DNA of 64,000 bases from Acetobacter sp. Lineage in GTDB: Bacteria > Pseudomonadota > Alphaproteobacteria > Acetobacterales > Acetobacteraceae. This document shows, piece by piece, positions 60,585-64,000 of this stretch. The translations under genes were made by a program, and so were the position numbers. Numbering within the stretch: the first letter of the stretch is position 1; each line of letters opens with the position of its first letter. The notes beneath the pieces were generated by a model, which was given only the letters and a program-made list of their open reading frames with translations, was not told the origin of the DNA and did no database searches. The stretch lies in assembly GCF_022483985.1 (NCBI RefSeq), contig NZ_JAKVME010000001.1, forward strand, positions 930,001-994,000. The letters run 5' to 3'.

Positions 60585-61685
60585 TTAGCTGCCTGCTGAC
60601 GGGAAGAGAGCCCGCAGACCCGCTTCATCAGCATCACAGCATCCGCGTTCCGTTATCAATCCCGTGACGAGACGCGCGGGCGTCACGTCGAAGGCGGGAT
60701 TCGCGGCGTTGCTCTGTTCAGGTGTGATGCGGACTGTCTCCACGCGTCCCTCCTTGCTAAGGCCGGTGACCGTGGTGACCTCAAGAGAAGAGCGTTCTTC
60801 TATGGGAATCTCCGTCAGGCCATTCTGAACGCGCCAGTCGATGGTCGTAGAGGGAAGAGCAACCCAGAAGGGGATATTATTGTCACGGGCCGCGAGGGCT
60901 TTCAGGTAGGTGCCGATCTTGTTGGCCACGTCGCCATGGGCTGTGACGCGATCTGTTCCGACGATCACGATATCAACCTGTCCGTGCTGCATCAGATGCC
61001 CGCCGGCATTATCCACGATCACGGTATGCGGCACCCCGTGGCTGCCGAGTTCCCATGCAGTCAGGGCCGCCCCCTGATTACGGGGGCGGGTCTCGTCCAC
61101 CCACACATGTACATCCAGACCTTCATCATGCGCCATATAGATGGGAGCCAGAGCCGTTCCCCAGTCGACTGTTGCAATCCATCCGGCATTGCAGTGTGTC
61201 AGGATATTGATTTTTTCTCCTGTTTTCTTACTTTTTTTAATGGCGCGAAGCAGTTCAAGGCCATGTCTGCCGATGGATTCATTCTGGGCCGCGTCTTCAT
61301 CACAGATAAGGCCGGCTTCAGCATAAGCGGCGGCCACCCTATCCTGCGGGCTTATTGGCCGAAGTTTTTCAAGCATCCGCTCAATGGCCCAGCGGAGATT
61401 GATGGCTGTTGGTCGCGTTGCCGCCAGCATGGACGCTTCACGTTCCATCGCGTCATCGCCTGCATCCACGGAAAGGGCCAGAGCCAGACCGTAGGCTGCG
61501 ACGGCGCCAATCAGCGGAGCCCCTCTGACCTGCATTGTAATAATGGCATGTGCGACCTGATCGGATGAAGAAAGGTGCAGGATCTCAAGTGCGAACGGCA
61601 GGCGTGTCTGGTCAAAAATGCAGACTGTTCGCTGATCTGTCTGATCGATCCAGACACTGCGGTAAGGCACACCGTTTATTTTCAT
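60585..61685 (-). CDS. mtnA: S-methyl-5-thioribose-1-phosphate isomerase
   Basis: 366 residues of the eIF2B-like MtnA family. Methionine salvage enzyme converting methylthioribose-1-phosphate to methylthioribulose-1-phosphate. The MQVRGAPLIGAVAAYG, LTHCNAGWIATVDWGTAL (catalytic Cys) and GTDRVTAHGDVANKIGTY motifs are diagnostic. ATG 61685 follows AGGA; an ATG six codons upstream has no ribosome site. No other salvage gene (mtnK, mtnB, mtnC, mtnD) adjoins it. Confidence 0.93.
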   Translation of the reverse strand: MKINGVPYRSVWIDQTDQRTVCIFDQTRLPFALEILHLSSSDQVAHAIITMQVRGAPLIGAVAAYGLALALSVDAGDDAMEREASMLAATRPTAINLRWAIERMLEKLRPISPQDRVAAAYAEAGLICDEDAAQNESIGRHGLELLRAIKKSKKTGEKINILTHCNAGWIATVDWGTALAPIYMAHDEGLDVHVWVDETRPRNQGAALTAWELGSHGVPHTVIVDNAGGHLMQHGQVDIVIVGTDRVTAHGDVANKIGTYLKALAARDNNIPFWVALPSTTIDWRVQNGLTEIPIEERSSLEVTTVTGLSKEGRVETVRITPEQSNAANPAFDVTPARLVTGLITERGCCDADEAGLRALFPSAGS

Positions 61686-61703
61686 GGTTGCGTGATCCTG
61701 CAT

Positions 61704-62183
61704 GGGAAAAGATGTCGGGGAAGCATTAGCGTAGCCAAGCGGCTCTCACAAATGACATTCTGGCGGTAAGCTGAAAAGCGGACCTGATAAGCGGTCGGGC
61801 AAGGGTGACGAAATATGCTGATACGATATGAAAAACACGCATACCGAAAAGCGTGGTGAAATCACGGGATGAAACGAAATGGAAACAATATTAAAAATCT
61901 ATGTGTAATAAATGATTTTTTGGATTTTGTTTTTTTCTTCTCCTGATTTTTGTCTATGAAAACCCTAAGTGTTTTATTATGAAAAGCATAATATGGATAT
62001 TGCAAACGCCACTATAAATCTATATTGCGTGGCTTATAAATGGTGGGATACTGTCGTGTTTCTGGGTTATTCATAGTATCGAATATCTGGCTCCATGATG
62101 ATCTTGCGTTGAAAACAGTGCTTATAAAATCAACAGATTCCTGAAATGGTCTGTTGTGATACCAACAGGGTGAGACTTGGGAC
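61704..62183. promoter_or_regulatory. Intergenic region between mtnA and the H1-like gene
   Basis: The 480-base region between divergent genes has an AT-rich core (about 61880-62000) and no supportable gene. Near its end CAACAGA (62131-62137) pairs with TCTGTTG (62150-62156), a 7-base hairpin 27 bases before the H1-like start; GGGTGAG lies between them and the ATG. Confidence 0.45.
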
Positions 62184-62675
62184 ATGGCTAGAAAACCGAC
62201 CAAAGAAGTCAAGACAGCTTCGACGGCTACACGACAGGCTCCGCGGCAGAAGGCAGAACCTGCAGCAGCAAAGAAGCGTGCCAAGGTAGTTGCTGAAGAA
62301 CCGGCAGCGAAGCCTCGCGCGAAACAGCGCGTTGCGCCAGCCGTGAAAGCGGCACCAAAAACCACCGCCAAGGCTGCACCCAAGAAGGCAGTCGTCGCCC
62401 CGGTTTCTGCAAAGCCCGTCAGAAAGACGGCTGAACCCAAAGCGGCTGTACAGACGCCTCGTGCAACGAAAAGCACGACAAAGCCTGCAAGCCGGAAGCC
62501 GGAAGCCGTGACCAAGTTGTCCGCTGTGGACAAGCTGCGTATCACTCAGGAAACACGCAAGCAGAAGCGTCTGGATCGTCTCGCTTCTGAAAAAGAGACC
62601 GCTGCAACCAAGCGTCCTGCTTCACGCGCCCGGGCGACGGCAACGACAGCAGCCCGTAAGCCGCGCCGCGTCTGA
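62184..62675 (+). CDS. Histone H1-like lysine/alanine-rich basic protein
   Basis: 163 residues with about 46 Lys/Arg against about 11 Asp/Glu, plus many Ala and Pro (AVKAAPKTTAKAAPKKAVVAP and similar runs). No globular domain, signal or membrane segment. The C-terminal 45 residues are more varied (VDKLRITQETRKQKRLDRL, likely one helix). The makeup resembles bacterial histone H1-like proteins such as AlgP of Pseudomonas or BpH1 of Bordetella, which bind DNA. Preceded by GGTGAG and followed by a strong terminator, so it is a single gene unit. Role in nucleoid organisation is inferred. Confidence 0.75.
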   Translation: MARKPTKEVKTASTATRQAPRQKAEPAAAKKRAKVVAEEPAAKPRAKQRVAPAVKAAPKTTAKAAPKKAVVAPVSAKPVRKTAEPKAAVQTPRATKSTTKPASRKPEAVTKLSAVDKLRITQETRKQKRLDRLASEKETAATKRPASRARATATTAARKPRRV

Positions 62676-62694
62676 TATATATTTCGCACTTCAT

Positions 62695-62734
62695 GAAAAA
62701 GCCTCTTTTCCTGTATTGGAAAAGAGGCTTTTTC
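62695..62734. terminator. Strong intrinsic terminator between the H1-like gene and flgN
   Basis: A 17-base perfect stem: GAAAAAGCCTCTTTTCC (62695-62711) with GGAAAAGAGGCTTTTTC (62718-62734) and a 6-base loop. A-run and T-run flank both sides of the GC core, so it should work in both directions, ending the H1-like gene and the flagellar operon. Confidence 0.95.
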
Positions 62735-62760
62735 ATTTAAATACCCGTAACGGCCGAAAA

Positions 62761-63165
62761 CTAAATGTTTTTGCGGTAAGCATTCCCAGTGAAAGAGCGT
62801 GCCGCGTTGTATGACCCATTTTTGCCATAATGGGTTTTATTTCCTGGAGGAGATAGGGAAGCCGTCAGAAGTTCCACAATGTGCTTCTGTGCGATCATGG
62901 CCTGCTGAAGCAGTGCACGGTTCTGCTCAACCGTACGATTTAATTTTTCCGTAGCAAGCGGTAACTCTTCCGAGCAGCATGTTTTTTCTGGCTCTTCGGC
63001 TGACTTGCGACACCTGATGGTGAGATCGTTTAGCTGCGCCAGAATAGCTTCCTTGCGTTTGAGAAGAGCCACGACGGCAGGCATATTGCCCGTCTGCAAG
63101 AACACATTTTCTTCTTCCAGCAAGGCATTTGCCTTTTCGATGACGGTAATGGCCTGATCCGTCAT
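62761..63165 (-). CDS. flgN: FlgN-like flagellar chaperone
   Basis: 134 residues, mainly helical. The start ITVIEKANALLEEENVFLQ and VVALLKRKEAILAQLNDL match the FlgN pattern of a chaperone for hook-associated proteins FlgK and FlgL. The C terminus has HYGKNGSYN, as in many alphaproteobacterial versions. The cysteine cluster (TCCSEE) in the middle is unusual. It overlaps the rod-binding gene by 4 bases; assignment rests on pattern and operon position. Confidence 0.75.
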   Translation of the reverse strand: MTDQAITVIEKANALLEEENVFLQTGNMPAVVALLKRKEAILAQLNDLTIRCRKSAEEPEKTCCSEELPLATEKLNRTVEQNRALLQQAMIAQKHIVELLTASLSPPGNKTHYGKNGSYNAARSFTGNAYRKNI

Positions 63166-63479
63166 TTTCCTGATCCTTTTTCCTGCATTTCAAGCATCTG
63201 GTGATACACGGCCGGAGCCAGCCCCAGCCCGCCGTTCTTCTCTATCTGCTTCGACATCTCTGTCGTCAGCATGGGGCGGAAGCTGGACTCCCCGACACCG
63301 CCGCCGAAAAAACCCTTTGACGTATCAATCGTATCGAACATCGGCTGAAGCATTTGGCCGACCGTCATGGCCTCAAAGTCAGTAGCGGTTTTCCATATTT
63401 TCGGATCTACCGCTTTCGTTGGAGTTGCTCCCTGTACTCCATAGCCGGGAGCAGCAACATTTTTTATTTCATTGCTCAT
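63162..63479 (-). CDS. flgJ: FlgJ-type rod-binding protein (no muramidase domain)
   Basis: 105 residues matching the N-terminal rod-binding domain of FlgJ: WKTATDFEAMTVGQMLQPMFDTI, GGGVGESSFRPMLTTEMSKQI and the final GLAPAVYHQMLEMQ. The muramidase domain of enterobacterial FlgJ is absent, which is normal in alphaproteobacteria. It helps the flagellar rod form in the periplasm. It overlaps flgI and flgN by 4 bases on each side. Confidence 0.9.
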   Translation of the reverse strand: MSNEIKNVAAPGYGVQGATPTKAVDPKIWKTATDFEAMTVGQMLQPMFDTIDTSKGFFGGGVGESSFRPMLTTEMSKQIEKNGGLGLAPAVYHQMLEMQEKGSGK

Positions 63480-64000
63480 CTGACCTCCAGATCGGCTTGC
63501 AGGGCTCCATCGGCTTTGATGGCCTGAAGAATCGAAATCATGTCACGAGGGCCCACTCCCAGTGCGTTCAGGCCAGAAACGAGGTCGCTAAGAGCCGGGC
63601 CATTTCTCAGTATGCCCAGTTTGGCGTTGTTGCCGTTATTGACGTTGATGCTGGTTCGCGGGGCAACTGTTGTGGTGCCGTTCGACATCGGCCCGGGTTG
63701 CGACACTATCGGGGTTTCAGTGACCTGAATGGTCAGGTTGCCTTGGGCAATCGCGACTGTGCTGATGCGGACATCGTTGCCGATCACAATGGTTCCGCTG
63801 GCGTCGTCCACAACCACTTTCGCCAGCGTATCAGGCTCGACCAGAAGATCTCCGATCCGTGACAGCGCCGAAATATTGTCACGCAAAGTGAGATCAAGCG
63901 CTATGGTACGTGGATCCATGACGCGGGCGATATTGCCCACACTGCTGTTGATCACCTGAGCAACACGCCCCGCCGTCGTGAAGTCAGGGTTGCGCAAGGA
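63476..64000 (-). CDS. flgI: Flagellar P-ring protein FlgI, C-terminal part
   Basis: The last 175 codons of a gene that continues beyond the right edge. LRNPDFTTAGRVAQVIN, DPRTIALDLTL, AKVVVDDASGTIVIGNDVRISTVAIAQGNLTI and GVGPRDMISILQAIKADGALQADLEV are standard FlgI segments. FlgI forms the periplasmic P ring around the flagellar rod, so the cell is probably motile. The start and signal peptide are outside the window. Confidence 0.95.
   Translation of the reverse strand, partial: SLRNPDFTTAGRVAQVINSSVGNIARVMDPRTIALDLTLRDNISALSRIGDLLVEPDTLAKVVVDDASGTIVIGNDVRISTVAIAQGNLTIQVTETPIVSQPGPMSNGTTTVAPRTSINVNNGNNAKLGILRNGPALSDLVSGLNALGVGPRDMISILQAIKADGALQADLEVR

Noticed and set aside
1-64000. CRISPR arrays, prophage or insertion sequences
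   Set aside because: No regularly spaced repeats, transposase, integrase or phage structural genes were seen.

Overview
The window looks like chromosomal DNA of an alphaproteobacterium, most probably an acetic acid bacterium (Acetobacteraceae). This rests on the overall gene style, a type-2 ArgC, a GumB/GumC-type exopolysaccharide locus, MCE lipid-transport loci and a prkA-yeaH-spoVR operon beside flagellar genes. The genus cannot be fixed from the sequence alone. Coding DNA is GC-rich, but several intergenic stretches are strikingly AT-rich (around 25250-25560 and 42330-42600). I see no phage, insertion sequence, CRISPR array or rRNA.

Layout. 1-5490: start of uppP, a lone MlaD-type MCE protein, a DedA/ATP-grasp pair, an orphan protein with FD..YL/NPDV modules, then mltB and rlpA. 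5498-11890: a tight + strand run dacC-like, tmk, holB, metG, tatD and a PhnP-like metallo-hydrolase. 12378-17185: prkA-yeaH-spoVR. 17242-20594: three minus-strand accessory enzymes. 20951-23025: sucCD behind a leader with competing stems. 23062-33745: an exopolysaccharide locus, with export lipoprotein and outer-membrane barrel on the minus strand and, across an AT-rich divergent region, a priming transferase, Wzz/BY-kinase, two GT4 enzymes, polymerase and PAP2 phosphatase. 33752-40260: minus-strand envelope and metabolic genes rppH, divergent polysaccharide deacetylase, ctpA, envC and gpmI. 40361-42325: a small SFPASD-motif protein, msrB, upp, rlmH. 42631-49784: a protein with seven 47-residue tandem repeats, gltX, and an 1167-residue methyltransferase/GT2/GT4 fusion. 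49888-53516: a complete four-gene MCE ABC transporter. 53766-64000: argC, grxB, tRNA-Leu(CAA), serC, DUF2167, cysK, rhodanese, DUF2272, mtnA, a histone H1-like basic protein and the end of a flagellar operon (flgI-rod binding-flgN).

How the genes work together. Much of the window serves the cell envelope: peptidoglycan turnover (mltB, rlpA, dacC, envC, ctpA, uppP), outer-membrane lipid transport (two MCE loci) and surface polysaccharide (the 23-34 kb locus and the large glycosyltransferase). Most of the rest is housekeeping: translation, DNA replication, amino-acid and nucleotide metabolism.

The most interesting signals are: (i) a roughly 105-bp compound palindromic repeat present twice in opposite orientation, one copy of which encodes the last 13 codons and the stop of argC; (ii) mutually exclusive stems in the sucC leader; (iii) the 47-residue repeat protein behind an AT-rich island; (iv) the giant methyltransferase-glycosyltransferase fusion, which shares a rare module with an orphan small protein 43 kb away; (v) a 57-codon membrane protein inside the polysaccharide locus; and (vi) the histone H1-like protein.
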